A DNA stretch of 64,000 bases from CBDCYS01 sp965226245 (GTDB taxonomy: Bacteria; Acidobacteriota; Terriglobia; Bryobacterales; UBA6623), in NCBI GenBank assembly GCA_965226245.1, contig CBDDCL010000015.1, forward strand, positions 1,178,001 through 1,242,000, in the 5' to 3' direction. The position numbers were made by a program, and so were the translations under genes. Shown piece after piece: positions 37,369 to 46,971 of this stretch (within the stretch, counting starts at the first letter, position 1; the number at the start of each line of letters is the position of its first letter). The notes below the pieces were generated by a model. It saw nothing but the letters and a program-made list of their open reading frames with translations. It had not been told where the DNA came from and ran no database searches.

Positions 37369-38520
37369 CTACATTTCGCGCGGCTTGTCGCCGGCAATCG
37401 CGGCGGATTTTCGATCGGGCCAAGGGCGTGGCTGGGGGGCCGCCTCTTCCCGGTGAAGCTCCGTTACGGTTCCGATATAGCCGCTTGCATTGCCCGCGTC
37501 ATTCTTTTGAACCACCGCTTCGCTCAGCACCCAGCTCGTGCCGCCGCTGAACCTCTGACAGCGATACTCCGCCTTGAATGACCGGCTGTTACGAGTGCTC
37601 TCGCGCCACTCCGCCAGAACACGCTCACGGTCATCAGGATGGATCGCGCCGGCCCAGCCGTCCCCCAGCGCCATTTTTTCGCTAAGCCCGCCGATATCAC
37701 TCCACCGCTCATTCACCGACAGGAAGGATCCTTTCGCGTCGGAGTGGAAAATCCCAACCGGCGAGAGCCGGGTCAGAATGCGGTAGCGCTCTTCACTTGC
37801 TTGCAGGGCCTCTTCCGCGCGCTGGCGGCTCGAAACCTCAGTCTCTAAGCGTCTGGTGAGGAACTTTGTGTCGGCCGCGGGATCTTCGATCCGAACGTCG
37901 CTCGCCACACCATCGATGCTCACGGTTCCGGGTTGCGGATCGAATTCGGCGGCGGGAAGAATCTGCTGGAAACGCACGAACGCCGCGCTGGACCGCGGAT
38001 CGAATGCCAGAGAGGCCCGTATGCACAGGATATCGATGCCATGCTGGCGGCTAAGCCATTCCGCCGCCGTCAGGATTTCGAAGCCGTAAGTCTCGGCAAC
38101 CAAGACGACCCTCTGCTCTTTGTTGATCGTGTCCCCTATCCCTGCAACGAACCGCTTGAAATCATCCTCTCTCTCCGGGGCCAAGTGACGCCGCAAGGTT
38201 GGCGGCTCCCAGCTCGAGACAATTCCGGCGCAGGCGATCGCCGCGTAAAGAAGCGACACCTTGCCGCCTTTCTCGACGATGGTTATTACCGAGGCGCCTT
38301 GCTGGTCGATCGCCAACAAATCAATCTTCAGTTCCGAGGAGTCCGCCGGTGAAATACCACGACCGACAACAAACAGCCTTTGACCGATGTGGTGGAAGAA
38401 CTCTTGAGGGCTATTTGTGATCAGCTCACTCAGATCGTAGCGGTCAGCGACCGACCCCATCTGGAGGCTCAGCCGTTGAACCGGAACAAGCCGTTTCTGA
38501 CTAACGTCAATCTTGAGCAT
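37369..38520 (-). CDS. PAS-domain protein with N-terminal nuclease-like domain
   Basis: The start at 38520 (MLKIDVSQKRLVP) matches the start of the protein at 41249 (MLRITEAEDRLIP). Residues 1-190 form a domain shared with that protein: SELITNSPQEFFHHIGQ, LKIDLLAIDQQGASVITIVEKGG and VVLVAETYGFEILTAAEWL. The strand-Asp-strand-ExK-like pattern resembles NucS/DUF91-type PD-(D/E)XK folds, with E-K here instead of E-x-K. A coiled coil (TRRLETEVSSRQRAEEALQ) leads to one PAS domain (YRILTRLSPVGIFHSDAKG). No output domain follows, so it may be a sensor-only protein. It converges on the disrupted GGDEF-EAL gene. Confidence 0.65.
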   Translation of the reverse strand: MLKIDVSQKRLVPVQRLSLQMGSVADRYDLSELITNSPQEFFHHIGQRLFVVGRGISPADSSELKIDLLAIDQQGASVITIVEKGGKVSLLYAAIACAGIVSSWEPPTLRRHLAPEREDDFKRFVAGIGDTINKEQRVVLVAETYGFEILTAAEWLSRQHGIDILCIRASLAFDPRSSAAFVRFQQILPAAEFDPQPGTVSIDGVASDVRIEDPAADTKFLTRRLETEVSSRQRAEEALQASEERYRILTRLSPVGIFHSDAKGSFLSVNERWSDIGGLSEKMALGDGWAGAIHPDDRERVLAEWRESTRNSRSFKAEYRCQRFSGGTSWVLSEAVVQKNDAGNASGYIGTVTELHREEAAPQPRPWPDRKSAAIAGDKPREM

Positions 38521-38640
38521 CAAAGCCGCTGATCCGTGCTGGGCGCGATGGTACTTCTACTATCCCATCCTGTATTATCGGCCTAGTATAGTTGTCGGAG
38601 CGGGTGGACGCAAGCATGCCACCTATTGTGTGTTGTAGCA

Positions 38641-39194
38641 CCTGAATTATGCACAGATTCACTTTGCGAGTGTGGCTGCGTTCGTAGCGGGTTGGCGGTC
38701 GTCGTGAGGTGGTAGCTCGGCAACTGGCCTTTTGGCTTCTCCGTCCCCGGGTTCCTTTCCCGCCCAGAATCCGCGTCGTCAAAACCTCGCTCGGAAGTGA
38801 CGTGTTTCCAGTGCGTTACGGCTAGTGCATAAAATTTTATGCATAGCGCATAGCCAGCCTCTCAGATCAGCGCCCTCCCGAGGGGTGGTCCGCGGCCGGC
38901 TTGGACCACCGGCAGCAAGCCGCCGTAGGGAGTCGGCTTCCTGCCGCGGAAGTGGTAAGGCGTCGAAGCCCCGATTTTATTGGGCCGCGAGGCCGTCACG
39001 GCTGGGCCTTGTTGGACGGGCCTTTGGGAGCTATGCTGTTTTCGTCTGGTAACCATGTGGGTGACCTCCTTGGGGTTGGCTGGCGAAGCTGGGATCTTTG
39101 CCAGCCTACCTTTTTACCCCATGTTTTCGGGGGTCCCAAATGGTCTCTTGCGGCTCAGCCCTCCTCAGGTCCACGCCGCAGTGCATAATTTAGG
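38641..39194 (-). mobile_element. Non-autonomous IS1380 derivative, copy B, nested in ISNCY-type element
   Basis: The tips cctgaattatgcac and gcataatttagg match the complete IS1380-type element. Target duplication tagca is at 38636-38640 and 39195-39199. It keeps the first about 50 codons of the transposase (MVTRRKQHSSQ) but lacks the catalytic part. A perfect palindrome tgcataaaattttatgca is at 38826-38843. Compared with copy C, it has an extra stretch at 38881-38907. Confidence 0.9.
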
Positions 39195-39437
39195 TAGCAC
39201 AATAGAAATGTCCCCCTCGGTAGCACAATAGAAATGTCCCCTTGGGTTTGTTGTTTGTAAGTTTGTAAGAGAGAATCGTCGTCGTCGGGGCTGTGGGAAT
39301 GTGGGAATCGCTTTAGCGATTTCCAAGGGACGGTGGGAAGGGTGGGAAACCGGTCGTTGCGATGCGAACCCTCTTCGCTGTTCGCCGAGGTTTTCCACGC
39401 TTTCCATCCGGCCCGTCATTTCCACAGCCCTGCCTTT

Positions 39438-40700
39438 TTATGTCGTCGCCGCGCGCTTTTTCGAACGCAGTGACTTACGCCAGGGGTGGTCCGCGGCCGG
39501 CTTGGACCGCCGCGGAACCGCTCGTTGTTTCGGCTCTGGGCGCGGCTTCGGCTGCGGCCGGGCGATCTCTTCAAAAGCTACCGCGCGGCCTTCGTAGACC
39601 ACTTGCAACTCGGCCTCTCGCGCTTGCTGCACGGTGACTCTCGCGCCCGCTCCCAGAGCCTGATTGCGCTGCGGTTTCAACTGCAAAAAACGGTTCTCGA
39701 AACGTACCACCAGGTCGTTGGAGACCACCCGCTCGGCCTCCAAGCAAAACACCCACTTCAAGTCCAGGCGCTTCGATAGAGGTTGGTGAAAGTCCGCTCC
39801 CGCCGCTGCTTCGCAGGTAAACTTGGCGTTGTGTTCGTCCAGATACTGCTCGTCGAGATAGCGGTTCGCCGCCTCGTAATCGGCAATGCCTTGGAGCCGC
39901 ATCTTCTTGATCAGGCGGTCTTGATGCGTGCCGTGATGGCGTTCCACGCGGCCCTTCGCTTGCGGCGACGAAGCGGCGATGATACCAATGCCGAGCTTGG
40001 CGCACATGCGCCCGAACTGCGTCTGGGGCTCGATGCCTTCGAGCGCTTCGCGCGACGTCGGCTGGCGCTGGTAGACGTTCTTCCAGTCGCAATACAACGC
40101 CTTCGGAACGCCGTATTGACGCACCCAGGCTTGGAGCAGATCGGCCGCCGCCCAAGTCGTTTCCTCGCTGGAGAAACGGCACAACGCCCGGCCGGTCGCA
40201 TCGTCGACGAAGTTCATCATGCAGCCTTTCGGGCCGCGTCCTTCGAGCCAGTCGTGGTGCGAGCCGTCGAGTTGAATCAGCTCGCCGAAGTGCGCTTTGC
40301 GCTGCCGCCGCTGGCGATGCGGCTGGCGCTTGCGGCTCCGGCTCCACAGACCCGCGGCGAGCATCCAACGCCGCAAGGTTTCGGGCGGCACTTCGAGACT
40401 GTGATCGGCCGCCAGATGTTCCGACGCCAGCGTCGGCCCAAAGCGCTCGTGCGGCTCGCCCGAATAGTTCTCGCGCACCAACTCGAGAACCTGCTCGCGT
40501 CGCTTGTCATCGGCTCGGTTCGAAGCGCGCCCGACGTTGCCATGCACGAGAGCTTTGCTCCCCCCCTCGCCGTAACGCTTCTTGAGACGCTTCGCCTGGC
40601 GGTAGCTGACGTCCAGCAGCTCGGCCGCCTCGGTCAATTTCAGTTCGCCTCGTTTCACTCGGCTCAGCACTTCGCCGCGCCTCACTTCCTTTGCACTCAT
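39438..40700 (-). CDS. ISNCY-type transposase (integrase core, N-terminal HTH)
   Basis: The ATG at 40700 has AAGGA upstream at a good distance. The N-terminus is a helix-turn-helix (LKLTEAAELLDVSYRQAKRL). The integrase core shows LIQLDGSHHDWLEG (first Asp), KALYCDWKNVY (second Asp) and SPQAKGRVERHHGT (Glu). This pattern is that of ISNCY transposases. The gene is complete at 420 residues. Confidence 0.88.
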   Translation of the reverse strand: MSAKEVRRGEVLSRVKRGELKLTEAAELLDVSYRQAKRLKKRYGEGGSKALVHGNVGRASNRADDKRREQVLELVRENYSGEPHERFGPTLASEHLAADHSLEVPPETLRRWMLAAGLWSRSRKRQPHRQRRQRKAHFGELIQLDGSHHDWLEGRGPKGCMMNFVDDATGRALCRFSSEETTWAAADLLQAWVRQYGVPKALYCDWKNVYQRQPTSREALEGIEPQTQFGRMCAKLGIGIIAASSPQAKGRVERHHGTHQDRLIKKMRLQGIADYEAANRYLDEQYLDEHNAKFTCEAAAGADFHQPLSKRLDLKWVFCLEAERVVSNDLVVRFENRFLQLKPQRNQALGAGARVTVQQAREAELQVVYEGRAVAFEEIARPQPKPRPEPKQRAVPRRSKPAADHPWRKSLRSKKRAATT

Positions 40701-40813
40701 CGATGTCCTTTCCAATCTCGGCTCCTCCTTCGGAGCCTCAGATTAGGGGACATTTCTATTGGGTGCTCAAGGGGACATTATCATTGGGTTACAACAGCAT
40801 GCCACCTATTGTG

Positions 40814-41248
40814 GATAAGTGGGTTGTTAATTTTACTGTGATATGGATTACGCCTGACTAGGGTGAATTCCACCACGGGAGCCACTAGGTTGCGAAGTTC
40901 ATGTCAGGTGAAATTCCTAGTACTTTGGTTAGAGGAACCGCACGGCAGACTCGCGCTAAAGCGGCGTGAGAAAGAATACCAGTTCTTGTCGCAAACTGCC
41001 CTCGGAGAATCTGCCAGCCGTCGGCGATTCCGTCTCCAAGCCTTTGCGTAGCCGCGAAAAGAGGGAATCCGAGTGTGAAACAACAGGGTGACCCTGTTTC
41101 GCTCCCGCCGTCGAGGCGCCTGTCGAAACAAGTCGAAACAAGTCACTTGCGGATGCTAGATTGGTGAGATACGCTAAGGTCACTTCGACTGTCGGCGGAC
41201 ACATAAGATACTTCCTTCCGGGGGCGAACGGGTCCATGCGGTAACGTC
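40814..41248. other. Intergenic stretch without recognisable gene
   Basis: About 435 bp between the ISNCY-type element and the DUF4015-like gene. No gene, repeat or RNA was recognised; it should hold the promoter of the downstream gene. Confidence 0.5.
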
Positions 41249-43432
41249 ATGCTCAGGATTACCGAAGCGGAGGACCGGCTGATTCCGCTTCGAACCCGAA
41301 TCCCGGTCGAGATTCCTGAGCTGCTGCTGCTCGTTGCTAACTCTCCCACTGAATTCCTCGACGAAATCGGCCCAAAATTCTTCCTGATCGGAGTCGGCGT
41401 TCGACCTTCCGCCGCGACGCCCGTTCGAGTGAACCTGCTCGCCGTGGACGAAACGGGCAATGCGGTCATTGTGGCGATTCGCCGCCAGAATGACCAGGAT
41501 GCCTTAAACCAGGCGATCGTGTCCGCTAGTTTAATTGCGGGCTGGAAACCGGAAGACTTCAAGAGTTATCTGGGGGAACAGCGGGCCGCGGAGTTGGCGG
41601 AGTTTCTTACCATCGAGATCGATCAAATCAACCAGCGGCAGCGTATTATCGTTCTCTCTGAACACTATGCCCCAGAAACCCTCGCCAGCTCAGAGTGGCT
41701 GGGCAGGAACCAGGGCGTCGATATCTCCTGTTTGCACCTCGCAATGTATCGCGATATCGATGCCGGCGACCGCTACCTGACTTGCACTGAGCAGTCGCCC
41801 GGCCGTGGACTGTCCGATGCGGCGGGCGCGGCTTGGGACGACGCCGAAGCCACCCTGCCCGGCGCAACCGGGGCGGCCAGCGATGCCCTCCACCCAGAGA
41901 TAGTCGGGGAATCGGCCAGTCACGGTCAACCCGCGCCTCCGGTTAAACAGGCAAGCCCGCCTGTCCCGCCTGCACCGTACTCAGAACCGCCGGTTGAAGC
42001 CGGCTACGGGGATAAGCGTTTCAAGTTCATCCCCCGCCCGTGGATGGCCCTATCCGCGGCAGTCGCGATCATCGTGCTGGCCGCCGCTGTGATGACAGAC
42101 GGCTTGTTTACTCGCGAGTCGGGCTCGGCCAACCCGGTTGCCGCTTCGACTCTCGAACCCGAACTCCCCCTCCAACCCATGCTCATCTCGGGAACATTGG
42201 AGGATAGTGCTACGGGGCAGCCTATTCCTGGGGCGAGTGTGTACTACGCTTCGCAACGATCCACCACGGACGAAGCCGGCCGATTCCAGTTTTCCCGTGG
42301 ACCTGTAGAAGCCGATGTTCTCGTACGCGCTGCTGGTTATCGGCAAGCCGAGCTGAGCCCCGACGACTCGCTTGTGGCGCGATTGGAACCCTTCGAAGTT
42401 CGCGCGGTTTATCTCAGCCAAGCCGCCATGGAAGCTCCCGATCGCTTCGAAAGGGTTCAAAACTTGCTCCGCCAGACCCATCTCAACTCCGTGATCGTGG
42501 CGGTGAAGGGTCCGCGCGGCCATTTGAGTTTGGAGACCCATCACCCCTTAGCGAGCGACGGCGGCGGGCGGCGCGGACTGCCCAATCGAAGTCCTGCCGG
42601 CGAGGTTAAAAGGTGGCAGCAGGAGGGGATCTACACAATCGCCTATATCGCGCTCTTCCGCGACCACTCACTTGCAGCCGCGCGTCCGGAGTTGGCTCTT
42701 CGAAGTCTGAGGACCCGGCAGATTATCCGTGATGCCAGTGGCATGGGCTGGACGAACCCCGCGGCGGAGGACGTTCGTGGCTACAATATCGCCGTCGCGA
42801 AGGCTGCCGCGGCGGCCGGCTTTGACGAGATTCAGTTCGACTTTGCCCGATATCCAGTGACTCCCCTAAGCGCCGAAGGAGTCAGCAGCGAGGTGCGCCG
42901 GCAACGTCTTGAGACGATCGTCAGCTTTCTGCGCGAAGCAACAGCTGCACTTGCCCCCTACAACGTATTCGTTGGCGCCAGCGTGTTGGGATCCGTTTGC
43001 ACCATTCGGAAGGTTGGATCCTTCGGGCAGCGCCTGGAGGAATTCGCCTCGGCGGCCGACTACGTATCTCCCATGCTGTACCCCTCGAGTTTCAGGCCTT
43101 CAAGCCGCCACCCCGAACCGCTTGAGAAATCGTTCGAACTCGTCAGTGAAAACCTTGCTCAAGCCATCAGCCGGCTAGGGGGTAATAGCAGGAAACTCCG
43201 CCCCTGGCTACAGAACTTCCCCGACGGAGCAGCCCCGCGGATACCACTCTCGCCGAAAACAATTCGCTCTCAGGTGCAGGCTGCTACGGATGCTCAAGCT
43301 GGCGGATGGATGCTTTGGGACGCCACAAGCCGCTACCGCAACACACTCGAAGCGCTCGTTGACAACCCGGATGCCGCAACTCGCCGGGCGCAGGCGCCGA
43401 TCGGAGCTGCGGTTGACCGGTTGAGCAAATGA
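41249..43432 (+). CDS. Membrane protein: nuclease-like N-domain, TM, beta-sandwich, DUF4015 glycosidase-like domain
   Basis: The first 190 residues match the N-domain of the PAS protein at 37369-38520 (PELLLLVANSPTEFLDEIG, VNLLAVDETGNAVIVAIRRQ), but the E-K pair is replaced by AIR, so it cannot be an active nuclease. A Pro-rich linker and a single membrane helix (WMALSAAVAIIVLAAAVM) follow near residue 265. Outside is a carboxypeptidase-regulatory-like sandwich (SGTLEDSATGQPIPGASVYY), then a DUF4015 barrel (IIRDASGMGWTNPA, FDEIQFDFARYP, YVSPMLYPS, GWMLWDA). DUF4015 is a putative glycoside hydrolase family. The architecture puts a cytosolic sensor-like domain behind an extracytoplasmic sugar enzyme. 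Confidence 0.75.
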   Translation: MLRITEAEDRLIPLRTRIPVEIPELLLLVANSPTEFLDEIGPKFFLIGVGVRPSAATPVRVNLLAVDETGNAVIVAIRRQNDQDALNQAIVSASLIAGWKPEDFKSYLGEQRAAELAEFLTIEIDQINQRQRIIVLSEHYAPETLASSEWLGRNQGVDISCLHLAMYRDIDAGDRYLTCTEQSPGRGLSDAAGAAWDDAEATLPGATGAASDALHPEIVGESASHGQPAPPVKQASPPVPPAPYSEPPVEAGYGDKRFKFIPRPWMALSAAVAIIVLAAAVMTDGLFTRESGSANPVAASTLEPELPLQPMLISGTLEDSATGQPIPGASVYYASQRSTTDEAGRFQFSRGPVEADVLVRAAGYRQAELSPDDSLVARLEPFEVRAVYLSQAAMEAPDRFERVQNLLRQTHLNSVIVAVKGPRGHLSLETHHPLASDGGGRRGLPNRSPAGEVKRWQQEGIYTIAYIALFRDHSLAAARPELALRSLRTRQIIRDASGMGWTNPAAEDVRGYNIAVAKAAAAAGFDEIQFDFARYPVTPLSAEGVSSEVRRQRLETIVSFLREATAALAPYNVFVGASVLGSVCTIRKVGSFGQRLEEFASAADYVSPMLYPSSFRPSSRHPEPLEKSFELVSENLAQAISRLGGNSRKLRPWLQNFPDGAAPRIPLSPKTIRSQVQAATDAQAGGWMLWDATSRYRNTLEALVDNPDAATRRAQAPIGAAVDRLSK

Positions 43433-43633
43433 CCTGGGGTATCTCCCGCCACATAGACACCGTCTGGATCTCATTGCCAATAGCCGCATGCCGGGGACTT
43501 ACTGGTTGACCTTCGGGGTCTAAGAAAGCAGAGCCAGCCGGCAGGGCCTTCCGCTGCAGTGCAGGCGAGCCGAGCAGGCTGCCGCTAGAAGTAAACTTTT
43601 GAAGTTAGGTTTGTAGTTCCGCGGGGCAGATTC

Positions 43634-44773
43634 CTAACCCGCCTCCAGAGGGCTGCAAACCGTCTGCTCAACCTCAATCTTCCTCAGATCAGGGTCATAA
43701 CGGAAGAAAATCAGGTCACAGATATCTCCGGGTTCCAAAAAACCCAGCCTTCCTTCCAGACCCATTCCGGCGGCCGGGTTGACAGTCGCCATCCGCAAAG
43801 CTTGTTCAAGAGAAACTCCCACGAACTGCATAAGATTCTCCACGCCCCGGTCCATTTTGAGCGCGGACCCAGCCAAGCGCCCGGTGCCGGTCAGACGGAC
43901 ACTGTTGTCGCTGCTGAGTCTCACTTCAATGTGTCCCACGCGAAAGATCCCAGGCTCGCAGCCGGCCGGCGATACGGCGTCCGTCACAAGAATGGACCGG
44001 TCCAGGCCCTTGGCGCGAACCGCCACCTTCAGGAAAGACGGCGGCAGATGGATTCCGTCGGCGATCAGGCCGGCACGGAGTTCATCGGCCGCCATCTGCT
44101 CGATGATGTAGTTGGGGTGCCGCTGAATCATCGCGTGCGCCCCGTTTCCGAGATGCGTGCTCATCGTCGCCCCGGCGCTGATGGCGTCCCGGACCTGTTC
44201 TGGTGAAGCTCCCGTGTGGCCGATCGAGACGATTACGCCTTGCCCCGCCAGGTATTCGATGACCTGAAGCGCTCCGCCGGACTCCGGAGCCAGTGTGATG
44301 AGCCGGACGTTCCCCTCGGCTGCTTCTTGGAACTGCTGGAATTCCTCGATTGTCGGGGGTCTCACGTGCTCCAGCGGGTGCGCGCCGCGGGGGCCATCGG
44401 CCGCCGAAATCCAGGGGCCCTCCACATGAAAGCCAGGCATCGCCGGTCCAGCGGAAAGTTCTCTTTTGGCACGGGCAAGGTTTGCGAGCGATCCACGGAT
44501 ATTGCTGTTCGAGCCCGTGATCACCGTGGGATAAAACCGCGTGACACCGCTGGCCTTGATAACGTCAATCGACCGGGCGATCTCGTCCAGCGGCGTGTCA
44601 GGCGAGTTGTAATCCACACCGGCAAAGCCATTGACTTGGATGTCGATCAATCCCGGCGCTACCCAGAGTCCGTCTTCGGAACCGGGGGCTTCGTCGATCT
44701 TGGCGATGCGGCCGTCTTTTTCGTGAATTTGAATGGGGCGGCCGGTAGCCGCGGAGGTTGCCGTGTAGACCAT
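43634..44773 (-). CDS. nagA: N-acetylglucosamine-6-phosphate deacetylase
   Basis: It removes acetate from GlcNAc-6-P in amino-sugar recycling. The 379-residue protein shows the NagA motifs: GLIDIQVNGF, PGFHVEGPW (metal Glu), SIGHTGAS (His), STHLGNGAH (His) and LVTDAVSPAG (catalytic Asp). The usual HLFNAM motif is replaced by HLGNGAH, a variant seen in this group. A GTG start at 44812 is possible, but ATG 44773 fits the family start better. No nagB or transporter is next to it. Confidence 0.9.
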   Translation of the reverse strand: MVYTATSAATGRPIQIHEKDGRIAKIDEAPGSEDGLWVAPGLIDIQVNGFAGVDYNSPDTPLDEIARSIDVIKASGVTRFYPTVITGSNSNIRGSLANLARAKRELSAGPAMPGFHVEGPWISAADGPRGAHPLEHVRPPTIEEFQQFQEAAEGNVRLITLAPESGGALQVIEYLAGQGVIVSIGHTGASPEQVRDAISAGATMSTHLGNGAHAMIQRHPNYIIEQMAADELRAGLIADGIHLPPSFLKVAVRAKGLDRSILVTDAVSPAGCEPGIFRVGHIEVRLSSDNSVRLTGTGRLAGSALKMDRGVENLMQFVGVSLEQALRMATVNPAAGMGLEGRLGFLEPGDICDLIFFRYDPDLRKIEVEQTVCSPLEAG

Positions 44774-44885
44774 AATTCGTTGGGCGTGCTTACTGGAACC
44801 GTAGTTTGCCACAGTCGGCGCCCCGCCACAAGCTTGAAACGGTTTCCTATCGTGACGGTGCGGCGGCGAATGTTAGTACCTGCAT

Positions 44886-45004
44886 CAACAAATTCGCGCC
44901 AAACGTGGCAGAAAATTCGGGAGCCAGACTCGGAGCCCCGACCGTGAGGGAGGGGTTAGCCGCTTCGACGAACCTCATCCGCCAGCGGCCACGATCCTCT
45001 CATG
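44886..45004 (+). repeat. Dispersed repeat R4, copy 1
   Basis: About 115 bp (aattcgcgccaaacgtggca ... agcggccacgatcctct) recurs at 60580-60690 with few differences. It contains an R6-like core (gaccgtgagggagggg). Confidence 0.8.
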
Positions 45005-45137
45005 CGTTGCGGCTCGTCCGCGTTAGGGGTGAGGTCGCCGCCTTTTGAAGGCCGGGCAGGGTGACAGCCCTCGGCGAGCCAAGGCCTGCGCGGGCGAAAG
45101 ACATCGCCTGAATTCCGTGGTGGGAACTTGACGGCGG

Positions 45138-46082
45138 CTAAACCGCGACTGTCTTCGGCGCGTCGACGAATGTGAGCCAGCCGTGGCGGTCTTCGGCTTC
45201 GCAGGTTAGCACGTCGCTGAACTCCTTCTGAAGGCGGGCGGTGATCGGGCCGCGCTCCCCCGACCCAATCTGAATCCGGTCGACCGAGCGTATGGGCGTG
45301 ATCTCGGCGGCAGTCCCGGTGAAGAACAACTCGTCGGCGATGTAGAGCCATTCCCGCGGGATGGCCTGCTCGACCACCTCGTAGCCGCAATCCTCGGCAA
45401 TCTGGGTGGCGGTGGCCCGCGTAATGCCCGGCAGGACAGACGTTCCTAACGAGGGAGTATGGATTTTCCCGTCCCGTATCAGGAAAATATTCTCACCGCT
45501 CCCCTCGGAAACATACCCGGAGGCGTCCAAGGCGATGCCCTCGGCGTAACCGTTTGTGAGGGCCTCCATCTTGATCAATTGGGAGTTCATGTAATTGGCG
45601 GCGACCTTCGCCATCGCCGGCAAAGTATTCGGTCTCAGGCGCGTCCAGGAGGAAATGCACACATCGACGCCCTTCTCGAGAGCTTCCGGCCCCAAGTACT
45701 TGCCCCATTCCCAGCAGACCAGGAAAATCTCCATCGGGTTGTTGACCGACAGGACCCCGACATCACCATAGCCGCGGAATGCGATCGGACGCAGGTAGCA
45801 GGACGACATGCCATTGACGCGAACCAGCTCGCTCAGCGCGTCGACGATCGTTTCCTGCGTGAATCCCAGCTTCTCCATGCGGTAAATTTTGGCGCTGTCG
45901 AAGAACCGCCGGATGTGTTCCCTCACTCGAAAGACCGCCGGCCCGGACGGCGTTTCGTAGCAGCGAATGCCCTCGAACACGCTGGTTCCGTAATGCAGCG
46001 CATGGGTCATCACATGGACGCGCGCATCGTCCCAGTCGATGAACTTACCGTTATGCCAAATCTTGCTGGTCGGCTGAATCAT
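45138..46082 (-). CDS. ilvE: Branched-chain amino acid aminotransferase
   Basis: A class IV PLP aminotransferase of 314 residues that makes Leu, Ile and Val from their keto acids. Motifs are HALHYGTSVFEGIRCY, the lysine that holds PLP in MAKVAANYMNS, EGIALDASGYVSEGSGENIF and LPGITRATATQIAED. The C-terminal FFTGTAAEITPIRSVD is typical of IlvE type I. The ATG at 46082 has an AAGGA site upstream. It is monocistronic here. Confidence 0.95.
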   Translation of the reverse strand: MIQPTSKIWHNGKFIDWDDARVHVMTHALHYGTSVFEGIRCYETPSGPAVFRVREHIRRFFDSAKIYRMEKLGFTQETIVDALSELVRVNGMSSCYLRPIAFRGYGDVGVLSVNNPMEIFLVCWEWGKYLGPEALEKGVDVCISSWTRLRPNTLPAMAKVAANYMNSQLIKMEALTNGYAEGIALDASGYVSEGSGENIFLIRDGKIHTPSLGTSVLPGITRATATQIAEDCGYEVVEQAIPREWLYIADELFFTGTAAEITPIRSVDRIQIGSGERGPITARLQKEFSDVLTCEAEDRHGWLTFVDAPKTVAV

Positions 46083-46175
46083 TCCGTCGTCCTTGAGGTG
46101 TTACTTTCCATTATTGCACTTGGATTCAACACTTGATCGCACGGGCATCGACAGTGGAGCACCGCGCCACGGCTT

Positions 46176-46814
46176 TTAAATCTCCTTGATGCGGATATCC
46201 TTGAAGCGGACTTCCAAGGGCGGCCCGGAATGGATTTGCGTGGCGATGAGCCCGCTTCGCTCGATGCTGTCGTCCGGCTCGTGGTAGTCCACGGTGGTCT
46301 CGCCGTTGATGGACAGGCGGATGTGATCGGCCTTGGCATAGACCTCGTACTCGTGCCAGCCTGTGAGATCAAATTGCTCGATGATCTTGGGGTCGGCTTG
46401 GGCGAGGATCTTGCGGCGGCGCGATTCGTCGTAGAGGCTGGCCCAATAAGTTTGTCCGGCGTCGGCCTGATAGCCGATCATCTCCATCGAGCCGCTCATG
46501 CGCTTGCTGCGGAATTGGACTCCGGTGTTGCCGATATTGCCGGCGAGCTGGATCTTGAAACGCAGGATAAAGTCTCCGTAGCTCTTTTCGGTAGCCAGAA
46601 AGTCGTTGTAGCTGATCCCGGGCGAGCGTCCGATCAGCATCCCATCCTCGACTACCCAAAGCAGCGGATCGCCTTGCCAGCCCGTGAGGTCCTCGCCATT
46701 GAACAGCGGCGTGAAGCCCTCCTCGGGGTCGGACTGACAGCCAACGGCAAAACCAGCGGCGGCAGCGGCGGACTGCCTTAACATTTGACGACGGCTAATC
46801 GATGGTTCATTCAT
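46176..46814 (-). CDS. Tat-exported lipoprotein with DUF1080 (3-keto-disaccharide hydrolase-type) domain
   Basis: The N-terminus has SRRQMLRQSAAAAAGFAVGC, a twin-Arg signal ending in a lipobox Cys. The domain (FTPLFNGEDLTGWQGD, then NTGVQFRSKRM and WHEYEVYAKADHIRLSINGE) is DUF1080, a concanavalin-like jelly roll often found in secreted carbohydrate-active proteins. Some relatives hydrolyse 3-keto-glucosides. It is 212 residues, the usual single-domain size. It is next to ilvE on the same strand, 93 bp upstream. Confidence 0.9.
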   Translation of the reverse strand: MNEPSISRRQMLRQSAAAAAGFAVGCQSDPEEGFTPLFNGEDLTGWQGDPLLWVVEDGMLIGRSPGISYNDFLATEKSYGDFILRFKIQLAGNIGNTGVQFRSKRMSGSMEMIGYQADAGQTYWASLYDESRRRKILAQADPKIIEQFDLTGWHEYEVYAKADHIRLSINGETTVDYHEPDDSIERSGLIATQIHSGPPLEVRFKDIRIKEI

Positions 46815-46971
46815 ATGGCGTTTCTCTCACGGCGTGTTCGTCTCACGCGGCTCGCCCTGCGCACCGGCGCTCGCGAATCAGAGCCCAGAACGCCAGTGAC
46901 GGGTCAAATCCATTTTTTCACATTCCTTTCGTTTTTGGGCACGGGTTTGTTTCGGTTCCATCATATAGATA

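Larger units (their letters stand above)
38631..40796 (-). mobile_element. ISNCY-type element with 17-bp direct repeats, carrying a nested element
   Basis: The flanks gcatgccacctattgtg occur at 38614-38630 and 40797-40813. The left tip tgttgtagca is cut off from caatagaaatgtcccc by the nested derivative at 38641-39194; when it is removed, the tip matches the inverted right tip tgttgtaacccaatg. Sub-terminal copies of gaaatgtcccc follow at both ends. Long target duplications are known for this kind of element (IS1202-like). Confidence 0.85.

Noticed and set aside
44813..45137. Possible coding frame upstream of nagA
   Set aside because: Most of it is repeat R4; frames are short and not shared between the two R4 copies.
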